The position numbers and the translations under genes were made by a program. Shown piece by piece: positions 6,067 through 12,068 of a stretch of 12,669 bases of DNA (position 1 is its first letter; every line of letters starts with the position of its first letter). The notes beneath the pieces were generated by a model. It did not search any database. It was not told the DNA's origin and saw only the letters and a program-made list of their open reading frames with translations. The stretch lies in assembly GCA_900752845.1 (NCBI GenBank), contig CAADWU010000060.1, positions 1 through 12,669 of the forward strand, read 5' to 3'. The stretch comes from Candidatus Gastranaerophilales bacterium (lineage in GTDB: Bacteria; Cyanobacteriota; Vampirovibrionia; Gastranaerophilales; Gastranaerophilaceae).

Positions 6067-6849
6067 TTATTCAGACTGAATTGATAAGTTCATGATTTCG
6101 ATATCGTCGTAATCTATGTATGCAGTCTGTTTCATGTTGCGGCCCGTTTTGATTGTAACTTCATTTAACTGTCCGTTTCGTATAAGATTGTTAGGGATTT
6201 TTATCCTTTGTCCGTCGCCGTTTAACTGTATTTCAGCTATCTTTGAGCCGTTAAAATAAACTTCGGGAGGGCTTGCGTATGAATTTACGATACTGTTTTG
6301 TTTTAAAGACCTTGCCATTAAAGTATCAATCCCTATTATTGAGCCTATAACGAGATAATTTGTTTTAGAAATTGCGTTTGCTGCAATTTGGAATGTTTTG
6401 CTGTAAAACGGACCTATTGATTTGGCACGAAATTCACCTGAATTGGCAGAATTCGGAGAATAATTGTCATCTCCTAAATGCAGCATGTCATTTTCAATAA
6501 CAAGGTCGTTTGGTTTACTTTTTTCAATTCCTACAATTATTGGTCTTGCCGCTGACATTTCATCAATAGTTAACGAGTATGGTCTGTAACCGTCTTTTTC
6601 TACAGATAAAACTGTTGTGCCTTCAACTTTAGCGTTTAAATTAAACCCGCCTTCATTATCAGAATAAGTTGTATAATTTTGTTTTGGCAATGATACTTTT
6701 GCGTGAGGTACGGGCATATTGGTTGTGTTATCAATAATTCTGCTTGCGTTTCCTGTGCCTGTTTTTGTTACCCCGCCTTCTACGGTAGCAGATAATACCG
6801 CATTATTGGATATTAAACATATACATAAAATCAGTAATAAACGTTTCAT
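6067..6849 (-). CDS. Secreted protein with carboxypeptidase-regulatory-like domain
   Basis: The 260-residue product starts with a signal peptide (MKRLLLILCICLISNNAVLSA; likely cleavage after LSA near residue 21) and no lipobox, so it is probably exported to the periplasm or surface. Residues about 35-100 match the CarboxypepD_reg pattern: a G-x-ID-x-TN-MPVPHAKVSL strand, then YSDNEGGFNLNA, then VEKDGYRPYSLTI. This Ig-like fold is common in surface and envelope proteins. The remaining part (about 115-260) is beta-rich with PPEVYFNGSKIAEIQL and IPNNLIRNGQLNEVTI, which looks like a second beta-sandwich, possibly ligand binding. No catalytic motif is visible. The start has GAGG about 6 nt upstream. 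It converges with the coiled-coil gene and has no terminator of its own that I can see. Confidence 0.85.
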   Translation of the reverse strand: MKRLLLILCICLISNNAVLSATVEGGVTKTGTGNASRIIDNTTNMPVPHAKVSLPKQNYTTYSDNEGGFNLNAKVEGTTVLSVEKDGYRPYSLTIDEMSAARPIIVGIEKSKPNDLVIENDMLHLGDDNYSPNSANSGEFRAKSIGPFYSKTFQIAANAISKTNYLVIGSIIGIDTLMARSLKQNSIVNSYASPPEVYFNGSKIAEIQLNGDGQRIKIPNNLIRNGQLNEVTIKTGRNMKQTAYIDYDDIEIMNLSIQSE

Positions 6850-6952
6850 ATAACCTCAACTCTTTCAAGGATATTTTAACGTTTAGGATAATGAATTTAA
6901 TTAGCTTGTTAGAATTGTAGAAAGAATAATATAAAAAAATAAAAAATTATGA

Positions 6953-6980
6953 TTGAAATTTTAAATGTTTTTGATATTAT
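6953..6980 (+). promoter_or_regulatory. Promoter of tRNA-Leu
   Basis: TTGAAA (6953-6958) and TATTAT (6975-6980) are separated by 16 bp. Transcription would start near 6987, leaving about 16 nt of 5' leader for RNase P to remove. Confidence 0.55.
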
Positions 6981-7002
6981 ATGTATATGACAATTAATTT
7001 AT

Positions 7003-7086
7003 GCCGATGTGATGGAATTGGTAGACGTGCTAGACTCAAAATCTTGTGTGGGCAACCACGTGTCGGTTCGACCCCGACCATCGGCA
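7003..7086 (+). tRNA. tRNA-Leu (anticodon CAA)
   Basis: Acceptor arms GCCGATG (7003-7009) and CATCGGC (7079-7085) pair fully, with discriminator A at 7086. The T arm is GTCGG-TTCGACC-CCGAC. The anticodon loop is CTCAAAA (7035-7041) with CAA at 7037-7039, reading UUG. A long variable arm (GTGGG-caa-CCAC region, about 7048-7060) makes it a class II tRNA, as expected for leucine. The anticodon stem has a U-U mismatch at its second pair (7031 with 7045). CCA is not encoded. It stands alone between its own promoter and terminator. Confidence 0.95.
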
Positions 7087-7094
7087 AATTTTTT

Positions 7095-7121
7095 AAAAGA
7101 CACATTTAGTGTCTTTTTTTT
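7095..7121 (+). terminator. Rho-independent terminator of tRNA-Leu
   Basis: AAAAGACAC (7095-7103) pairs with GTGTCTTTT (7109-7117) around a 5-nt loop, with the T-run extending to 7121. The A-rich left arm could also make it work on the minus strand. Confidence 0.9.
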
Positions 7122-7160
7122 ATTTGCGCAAAAAATTATATTGAGCTGTATTTATACGGT

Positions 7161-7949
7161 ATGAAAATTCAAGCATATTCCCCCATAAATAATTACTATT
7201 TTAAAAATAATATAAAAATTAACTCTGAAAAGATTGCTTTTGGAAGTACAGCAAGACGTTATGTTACAGAAAACGGTGATGAATTCGGGACAAACAGCTG
7301 GCTGTTTCGAGATGATTTGGATTGGAAAAGACTTGTAAAATACGAAAACATACATTTTAAAAATGCTGACAGAGTAAATGTTATAATACTTGCATCATCT
7401 GACGGTTCTGAAAGTTATTCCAAAGTTATATCATTAGCGGAAAACTTAATTGAAGAAGATGCTGAAAAATTTTATCCTATTAAAGGTTATGATATTGATA
7501 AAGAAATGGTAAGGGCATCCGGAAGCGGTCTGCTGAATACATCGATGCATGACCGTATGATGCTTCAAATATATTCTGATGATTATGAAAAATATTTTAG
7601 AGAAACTCAGGAAAAACTGATTATAAAAGAAGATGTTAAATTTCAGAACCAAAAAACTCTAAAAGCAACAAATTATTTGAAGAGTAAAGTCAGATTTAAC
7701 AGGGCAGACATGTATGATGTACTTCACAGTCTTGATGATAATTCAAATACTGTTCTTATGTGCAGGAATGTTTTGGGGTATTTTGAAAATGATAAAGTTG
7801 AGAAATTTGTTAAAATAGTATCGAACAAATTAAAATCTGAAAGCTTGTTTATTATAGGTGATCATGATATTAAAAATACATTTATTGACAGGTTTTTAAA
7901 AGAAAACAGATTTGAAAAAGTAATTAAAAATGTTTATAAGAGAGTATAG
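7161..7949 (+). CDS. Divergent CheR-like SAM-dependent methyltransferase
   Basis: The 262-residue product matches the catalytic half of CheR-type methyltransferases. ILASSDGSESYS (76-87) sits where CheR has its SAM-binding CSTGEEPYS loop, followed by a helix, then GYDID (109-113, the acidic SAM-ribose contact), VRFNRADMYD (177-186), and the clear CheR signature LMCRNVLGYF (199-208) followed by LFIIGDHD (229-236). The CheR N-terminal helical domain is absent; instead there are about 60 unrelated residues with the motif EKIAFGSTA (23-31). The GEE of the SAM loop is changed to GSE, so activity is uncertain. No chemotaxis or receptor gene is nearby. ATG at 7161 has no Shine-Dalgarno sequence, and a weak -10 (TATTTA, 7149-7154) 7 nt upstream would make it leaderless. 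Confidence 0.8.
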   Translation: MKIQAYSPINNYYFKNNIKINSEKIAFGSTARRYVTENGDEFGTNSWLFRDDLDWKRLVKYENIHFKNADRVNVIILASSDGSESYSKVISLAENLIEEDAEKFYPIKGYDIDKEMVRASGSGLLNTSMHDRMMLQIYSDDYEKYFRETQEKLIIKEDVKFQNQKTLKATNYLKSKVRFNRADMYDVLHSLDDNSNTVLMCRNVLGYFENDKVEKFVKIVSNKLKSESLFIIGDHDIKNTFIDRFLKENRFEKVIKNVYKRV

Positions 7950-7955
7950 ATACGG

Positions 7956-7983
7956 GAAAACAGCAGAATTGTCTGCTGTTTTC
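7956..7983. terminator. Bidirectional terminator between convergent genes
   Basis: GAAAACAGCAGA (7956-7967) and TCTGCTGTTTTC (7972-7983) form a perfect 12-bp stem with a 4-nt loop. The terminal pairs are A-T, giving T-rich 3' arms on both strands. It lies between the CheR-like gene (ending 7949) and the ferritin-like gene (ending 8001). Confidence 0.75.
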
Positions 7984-8000
7984 AAATCTGTAAGAATTAT

Positions 8001-8315
8001 TTAGTCTTCGTCATCGTCCTCGCCGTTCATAACTTTAACAGCTTCAATGCATCCTTTTTCGTAGTGTTCTTCTTCATCAGGAGCAAGCGTTTTCAGTAGC
8101 TGGAGAAAGTTTCCTACGTGAACTTTTTCATCGTCTGCAATTTCATCTAATAATCTTTTTGCCTCAGTGCTGTCAATTGATTCTTTCAACTGTTCATAGA
8201 ACTGAATTGATTCAAATTCTGCTGCGACACTGAACCTTATGGCTCTGACAAGTTCTTCTTTTGTTAATTTTCTGTCGCATTTATTACCTTTAAAAGGTGT
8301 TCCAAATTCAGGCAT
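8001..8315 (-). CDS. Ferritin-like protein of the encapsulated-ferritin (EncFtn) type
   Basis: The 104-residue product is a short two-helix ferritin-like protein. Helix 1 has TKEELVRAIRFSVAAEFESI (18-37) with Glu33, then Tyr40; helix 2 has EIADDEKVHVGNFLQLL (58-74) with Glu63 and His66. The spacing E...ExxH and the phrase DDEKVHVG are what I know from the encapsulin-associated ferritin-like family and from the ferritin-like part fused to the Pyrococcus encapsulin. Such proteins form decamers that oxidise iron at the subunit interface. The C terminus is acidic (GEDDDED) and shows no recognisable encapsulin-targeting peptide; no encapsulin gene is in the window. The start has a perfect AAGGAGG Shine-Dalgarno (8327-8321). 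Confidence 0.82.
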   Translation of the reverse strand: MPEFGTPFKGNKCDRKLTKEELVRAIRFSVAAEFESIQFYEQLKESIDSTEAKRLLDEIADDEKVHVGNFLQLLKTLAPDEEEHYEKGCIEAVKVMNGEDDDED

Positions 8316-8357
8316 TATTTTCCTCCTTTTATATTCATATAAATTCTATAATTATTA

Positions 8358-8386
8358 ATTAAAAATTTCATTGCCTGTTTGTTCAA
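8358..8386 (-). promoter_or_regulatory. Possible promoter of the ferritin-like gene
   Basis: On the minus strand TTGAAC (8386-8381) and TTTAAT (8363-8358) are 17 bp apart, placing the transcript start near 8350 and a leader of about 35 nt containing the strong Shine-Dalgarno. No iron-regulatory operator is recognisable. The AT-rich sequence makes chance matches likely. Confidence 0.3.
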
Positions 8387-8527
8387 TTAGAAGGAGTGTT
8401 AAGATTTGCTTCATAAACCGGCAAATTTTTATATTTTTATTTTTAAATATAGATGTTAAAAATATGAAACATTTATACATACTTTGTACATTTTTAATTT
8501 ATTTTTGGTAACATATTAAAAAAGCAG

Positions 8528-8558
8528 TTGACAAAATTTTTTATATTCACTTTTTTAT
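8528..8558 (+). promoter_or_regulatory. Promoter of the uridine-kinase-like gene
   Basis: TTGACA (8528-8533) is a perfect -35 box, with TTTTAT (8553-8558) as the best -10 at a longish 19-bp spacing. Transcription would start near 8565, leaving a 20-nt leader with AAGGA (8572-8576). The TTG of this -35 box could be mistaken for a start codon because it is in frame with the gene. The rest of 8316-8527 is AT-rich and holds no gene I can support. Confidence 0.45.
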
Positions 8559-8584
8559 GTGAAAGCAAAATAAGGATTTATACA

Positions 8585-9460
8585 TTGCAAAATACAATAT
8601 CTAAAATTTATACAGGAACTAAACAGAATGTTTACAGACGTTCTAATGATACATCTCTTTTAGACTATATAGAATTAAGACTTAATAAAATATTTTCTGA
8701 TGAAGTTAATTCATCTGATTCAATATTTCGTAAAGTTAAACAAAGTGCCATTCATAAGATGGCTTTGTTTTTATCCGGCAAATTAACAAGGTCTTGTTCA
8801 ATCGGGATTGCAGGTGAAACTGCAAGCGGGAAATCAACTATTGCTTATGACATAATAAATACAATACAGGCTTTTGCAGAAGAATACTGTATTAAGAATG
8901 CAATTACAAGAATTAATACAGATGATTATTACTACGACAGGTCTGATATGGTTAAAAAAGCAGGAAGCTTTGCTGAATTTGCTAAACATTATGATTTGGA
9001 TGTGCCTGAAGCATTAGAATTAGAACTTATGAAAAAACATATTAAATCACTTTTGTTCGGCAATACTGTTTACCTGCCTGAATATGATATGTCAGGAACA
9101 GCAATAAGACGTGATAATGTTAAACTTGCAGCACCGTCAAAAATCATTATTTCAGAAGGCCTTTTTACGTTAACTGATAAAGTTGTAGATGCATTTGATT
9201 TTAAAATCTATGTAGATGTTTCTCAAGATATTCAAAAAGAAAGATTTTATCAACGTGCAGCAGAAAGAAATTTAGGTGATTCTGCTGATGAAGTTTATGA
9301 AAATGCATCAAGTAAGGCAAAAACTCATATTCATCCTACAGCTCAAAATGCTGATATAGTACTTTCAGGTGAAGCTGACAGAGCTGCATACAGAAAGTTT
9401 ATAAATAAAATTTTATGCCTTGTACAAGAAGTTCATTTCAAAGATTTAGTTGTTTCTTAA
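8585..9460 (+). CDS. Uridine kinase-like P-loop kinase (PRK/UK superfamily)
   Basis: The product is 291 residues from TTG at 8585, chosen because AAGGA (8572-8576) is properly placed and the in-frame TTG at 8528 is a promoter element. Residues 77-85 are the Walker A GETASGKST; 112-118 are TDDYYYD, equivalent to the DxFY substrate motif of uridine kinases; HYDLDVPEALELELM matches the family's HDhPdAfD segment; LPEYDMSGTAIRRD matches the PxYDxxxhxR segment; IISEGLF (188-194) is Walker-B-like. RFYQRAAERN is the LID-like arginine stretch. About 70 extra residues precede the P-loop domain, unlike standard Udk (about 210 residues). The phosphoryl acceptor may be uridine or another small alcohol. 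The stop overlaps that of the convergent gene by 4 bp. Confidence 0.85.
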   Translation: MQNTISKIYTGTKQNVYRRSNDTSLLDYIELRLNKIFSDEVNSSDSIFRKVKQSAIHKMALFLSGKLTRSCSIGIAGETASGKSTIAYDIINTIQAFAEEYCIKNAITRINTDDYYYDRSDMVKKAGSFAEFAKHYDLDVPEALELELMKKHIKSLLFGNTVYLPEYDMSGTAIRRDNVKLAAPSKIIISEGLFTLTDKVVDAFDFKIYVDVSQDIQKERFYQRAAERNLGDSADEVYENASSKAKTHIHPTAQNADIVLSGEADRAAYRKFINKILCLVQEVHFKDLVVS

Positions 9461-10656
9461 TTTTTACTTTGTTTTTCTTTATTGTAGCGGTATTTTGTAA
9501 ACAGGTTTGATGTACCTGCTATGAAAAATCCCATTACTCCTATTCCGAAAAGAAGCGGAACTCCTGCTATAAGAACTTTTTGTTTTAGCAATTTTTTGTA
9601 CATTGCATCAACATTGCCGCCATGTTTTTCTGCTATTTTTCTTAAATCTTTTAATTCAGGAACTTCAAGCTTTTCATTAATTAACTCTTTGCACTTCCCG
9701 TTTTTGTAAAGAAGTTTTTTAAAACCTTTTTCAAGCAGTTCATTTCCGCAAATTATATAAAATCCTACTAACGGGAAACGGAAAAGTGTTTCAAGAAAAT
9801 TTTGTTTTCCTCTGTCTTTTGCTGCCCCGAAATAACCTGCACCGCCGACAAGAACACAAGATGTTAACTGTCCTTTGCTTAAAGCCAGCTTACCGTTGTT
9901 ATCGGCAAAATCAAGGCTGAAATATTTATTGAAAAAATCTGCTTTCTTTTTGTTATTTTTAAAGAATTTTGTTCCCGGAGCTAGAATTGCTTCTGAAATG
10001 TTTTGTAAAACTTTTGAGTTTTGTCCTTTTTTTACAAGTAAAGTACTTAGAGCAAGACATCCTGCATAAATTCCTGCTGTAAGTTTAATGTGTTTTTTAG
10101 CACTTTTTTCTACATTTCGGTTGAGGTTATCGTTAACTTTTTTTTCTTTATCAAGGTTTGCAATGTTATCAAAGTTACCTTGTTTAAACATTTTTAATGT
10201 CATAAGATTTTTTATATAGTTCAAAGAATATTCAACAAGAGGAATAGCAAGTGCGCTAAGTGCAAGTGCAGCTTTTACGGGAAGTAATTTTTTATTATCC
10301 GTTGCTTTATTTAAGGTAAGTAAATCTTTTGCAGGTGTTGATATTTGTTTTTTAAGATTTTGTGGCAATTTTTTTGAATACAGTTTTCTGAAAATTCCTT
10401 CTCCTAAAATTGCCGGACAGTAGTATACAAGCATGGATTCACTTAATTCCAAAAAAGAATTTTCTACCAGGTCTGCTTTACTTCTTGCAAAAACGGCTTT
10501 TGGAGCAAGTCCTGTTGCCGTATCCTGAATAAATCTGATATTTGAAAGCCCTGCTCCGCCTTCCTGTACTGCTACTATTTTGCTTGCTGCTTTTAGGCAT
10601 GTTCCTATATTACCTGCATTGGTAAATGATATATTATTGACGTTATTAGTTTTCAT
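9457..10656 (-). CDS. Uncharacterised membrane protein with internal duplication, behind an attenuator-like leader
   Basis: The product is 399 residues; ATG at 10656 has AAAAGGAAA about 8 nt upstream, so the longer in-frame start at 10701, inside the terminator hairpin, is rejected. I cannot assign a function. The N terminus has NNISFTNAG (7-15). Hydrophobic segments lie near residues 76-90, 128-145, 190-208, 268-277, 293-303 and 361-381, so it is a multi-pass membrane protein. Residues 58-92 (RSKADLVENSFLELSES, then a hydrophobic stretch and GIFRKLYSK) resemble 280-318 (DRGKQNFLETLFRFP, hydrophobic, LLEKGFKKLLYK), pointing to a duplication. The same layout occurs in the protein at 394-1740. 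It ends with a basic tail. Expression is probably controlled by the leader at 10690-10815. Confidence 0.85.
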   Translation of the reverse strand: MKTNNVNNISFTNAGNIGTCLKAASKIVAVQEGGAGLSNIRFIQDTATGLAPKAVFARSKADLVENSFLELSESMLVYYCPAILGEGIFRKLYSKKLPQNLKKQISTPAKDLLTLNKATDNKKLLPVKAALALSALAIPLVEYSLNYIKNLMTLKMFKQGNFDNIANLDKEKKVNDNLNRNVEKSAKKHIKLTAGIYAGCLALSTLLVKKGQNSKVLQNISEAILAPGTKFFKNNKKKADFFNKYFSLDFADNNGKLALSKGQLTSCVLVGGAGYFGAAKDRGKQNFLETLFRFPLVGFYIICGNELLEKGFKKLLYKNGKCKELINEKLEVPELKDLRKIAEKHGGNVDAMYKKLLKQKVLIAGVPLLFGIGVMGFFIAGTSNLFTKYRYNKEKQSKN

Positions 10657-10689
10657 GAGTAATTTCCTTTTTATAATCTGACAATACAA

Positions 10690-10718
10690 AATGACCTGCA
10701 CAAACAGTACAGGTCATT
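10690..10718 (-). terminator. Terminator hairpin (segments 3:4) upstream of the membrane-protein gene
   Basis: On the minus strand AATGACCTG (10718-10710) pairs with CAGGTCATT (10698-10690) with an 11-nt loop, followed by TTTGTATTGT (10689-10680). It ends about 30 nt before the ATG at 10656. The U-tract is interrupted, so strength is moderate. It follows the 24-residue ORF and can be replaced by an alternative pairing. Confidence 0.65.
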
Positions 10719-10778
10719 AATAAATAAAATTATTATCAGCTTATTGCCAGCTTAAAAGACCTGTACTTTCGAACAGGT
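10706..10778 (-). promoter_or_regulatory. Attenuator-like alternative hairpins 1:2 and 2:3
   Basis: On the minus strand, segment 1 is ACCTGT (10778-10773), segment 2 AGTACAGGTC (10767-10758), segment 3 GACCTGTACT (10715-10706), segment 4 CAGGTCATT (10698-10690). Segments 1:2 give a 6-bp hairpin, 2:3 a perfect 10-bp antiterminator, and 3:4 the 9-bp terminator. Segments 1 and 2 lie inside the 24-residue ORF, and the tandem Trp codons (10785-10780) immediately precede segment 1. A ribosome stalled there would cover segment 1 and free segment 2 for 2:3; a ribosome at the stop (10743-10741) would block segment 2 and allow 3:4. The order and spacing are those of amino-acid-operon attenuators. Confidence 0.55.
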
Positions 10779-10815
10779 GCCACCAAGATTGAGTGTTTAA
10801 ATTTAAGTTTGGCAT
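10741..10815 (-). CDS. 24-residue ORF with tandem Trp codons (leader peptide or YqzL-like small protein)
   Basis: ATG at 10815 is preceded by AAGGAA (10831-10826) with about 10 nt spacing; the ORF ends TAA at 10743-10741. The peptide begins MPNLNLNTQS, continues WWHLFESTG, and ends LLSWQ, with three Trp in 24 residues. Two readings compete. First, a leader peptide whose TGG TGG codons sense charged tRNA-Trp, because the ORF overlaps alternating hairpins ending in a terminator before the membrane-protein gene. Second, a conserved small protein, because W-x2-F-x2-TG-x4-aromatic recalls the YqzL-like small-protein pattern. Both could hold. A possible promoter is TTGCAT (10867-10862) with TATATA (10842-10837), spacing 19. 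Confidence 0.55.
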   Translation of the reverse strand: MPNLNLNTQSWWHLFESTGLLSWQ

Positions 10816-10867
10816 AAAATTACTTTTCCTTATGTGTATATACTAACACTAAAATATAAAAATGCAA

Positions 10868-11002
10868 CATAGAAAACTTTGCTATATAAAGGTTTAGGAG
10901 TTGTAAAAGATTACAAAATATTTACAAAATGCATAAAAATAGCAATAATTAATTTTTTCATGTATTATATATGTGTTGGAATAATTACAGACTGGTAGGA
11001 GA
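10868..11002 (+). promoter_or_regulatory. Divergent intergenic region with promoter for the 11011 gene
   Basis: This region separates the Trp-rich ORF (minus) from the plus-strand gene at 11011. TGTATTAT (10961-10968) is a reasonable -10 with a poor -35, followed about 30 nt later by AGGAGA (10997-11002), the Shine-Dalgarno 8 nt before TTG at 11011. An inverted repeat TTGTAA (10901-10906) / TTACAA (10911-10916), with a further TTTACAAAA at 10921-10929, could be a regulator site, but it is AT-rich and may be chance. Confidence 0.35.
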
Positions 11003-11010
11003 CAACAATT

Positions 11011-12033
11011 TTGACCAAATTAGCCCCTTATGCTATTACCCATAATAGTGCGCTGCCTTCTTTTGCCCAAAAGCAAAAAGATGCTCCGAAAAAAGAGACT
11101 AAACAGCCGCAATATTCAGACCCTTTAATGAACTGGCCTATAAGAGGTCTTGCGTATTCAAATGAATTAGGTGCCGCAATTAGTGAAGTAGCTCCAAAAT
11201 TAGGGACATTACTTTGGTTCCCTGCTATGCTTTACTTCGGAGCAGATATATATGATAAATACAAAAATGAAAAAACTTCTTATGATCCAAATGCAAAACG
11301 TGGAACTGAACAGGCTATATTTCAATTGCTTGCAAGTGTTTTGATGCCGACAGGAGCTGTTATTGCGGGTCAAAAGGCTGCTTCTGCAATGGGTGTTATG
11401 GGAAAAACAGGACTTTCACTTCAAACTCAGGAAGAAGTTACAAACTTTTTGCAAGAATTTATGAGCAGACGTCATATTGATAAATTCAAAGATAATATCC
11501 CTGATTTTAAAAAACATTTTGTTGAATCACTTACAACAAAACGTGAAAATTTAATTAAAGAAACACAAATCAAAAATCCAATTAAACTCATAGGTAATTA
11601 TTTCTTCGGACGTAGGCACCCTGAATCTATTGCTTTATCAGAAAAAGACAGAGTTTTAAAATATGCTGATGAACATATAGACACTATGTTTGATATTCAT
11701 AAAAGCTTAATGGAAAATAAAAAGCCTGCACAATTTTCTGAAAAAATGTGGAAGCAATTTAATAAATTGAAGATTAAATTTGCAAAAGACCCTGACTATG
11801 CTGATACGTATGTTAGAGATGCTGCAGAACAAGTAATTAAAAAGTTTCAAAAAAGTAAGATTACAAATGCTAAAGTGTTAAAAACTATCGGCGGTTTTGT
11901 GGCTCTTGGACTTGCTATTAAGCCTATTGATACTTTTGTAGAAAAAGTTATTATGAAAAAATATGTTGAACCAAATCTGAAAATGCTTGATAATTCTCAG
12001 GTTAAAGAATATAAAGAAAAGGTATTAACATAA
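11011..12033 (+). CDS. Uncharacterised membrane-associated protein
   Basis: The 340-residue product starts at TTG 11011, supported by AGGAGA 8 nt upstream; no better ATG exists nearby. I cannot assign a function. The N terminus has PSFAQKQKD (16-24) followed by a Lys/Pro-rich linker. Hydrophobic stretches lie near 65-78 (GTLLWFPAMLYFGA), 104-128 and 292-306 (KTIGGFVALGLAIKP). Residues 94-124 (NAKRGTEQAIFQLLASVLMP, then GAVIAGQKAA) have the same order of features as the repeat blocks in the proteins at 394-1740 and 9457-10656: a basic residue, an acidic/amide patch, then a hydrophobic stretch with Pro/Gly. The middle (140-285) is a charged helical region. A strong bidirectional terminator follows. 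Distant membership of the same family is inferred. Confidence 0.82.
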   Translation: MTKLAPYAITHNSALPSFAQKQKDAPKKETKQPQYSDPLMNWPIRGLAYSNELGAAISEVAPKLGTLLWFPAMLYFGADIYDKYKNEKTSYDPNAKRGTEQAIFQLLASVLMPTGAVIAGQKAASAMGVMGKTGLSLQTQEEVTNFLQEFMSRRHIDKFKDNIPDFKKHFVESLTTKRENLIKETQIKNPIKLIGNYFFGRRHPESIALSEKDRVLKYADEHIDTMFDIHKSLMENKKPAQFSEKMWKQFNKLKIKFAKDPDYADTYVRDAAEQVIKKFQKSKITNAKVLKTIGGFVALGLAIKPIDTFVEKVIMKKYVEPNLKMLDNSQVKEYKEKVLT

Positions 12034-12068
12034 ATTAAAGCTCCTCATTATAAGGAGCTTTAATTTTA
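12034..12068. terminator. Bidirectional terminator between convergent genes
   Basis: ATTAAAGCTCCT (12034-12045) and AGGAGCTTTAAT (12053-12064) form a perfect 12-bp stem with a 7-nt loop; TTT follows on the plus strand and a T-rich run on the minus strand. It serves the membrane-protein gene ending at 12033 and the YhcH-like gene whose stop is at 12066-12068. Confidence 0.85.

Noticed and set aside
7152..7652. Minus-strand open frames opposite the CheR-like gene
   Set aside because: Antisense shadows; the plus strand encodes clear methyltransferase motifs.
8391..8460. AAGGAG (8391-8396) with a short TTG-initiated ORF of 17 codons
   Set aside because: The peptide is AT-composition driven, no promoter is evident, and the start codon is weak.
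8528..8584. TTG at 8528 as the start of the kinase
   Set aside because: It is the TTG of a perfect TTGACA -35 box with no ribosome-binding site; TTG at 8585 has AAGGA 8 nt upstream.
9521..10069. Plus-strand open frames of 62 and 64 codons inside the 399-residue gene
   Set aside because: Antisense shadows rich in Phe, Leu and Ser with no start signals.
10657..10701. In-frame ATG at 10701 as the start of the 399-residue protein
   Set aside because: It lies in the terminator hairpin; ATG at 10656 has a proper Shine-Dalgarno.
10960..10998. 12-codon ORF (ATG 10960) just before the 11011 gene as a third leader peptide
   Set aside because: Its ATG overlaps the likely -10 element, it has no Shine-Dalgarno, and no competing hairpins follow.
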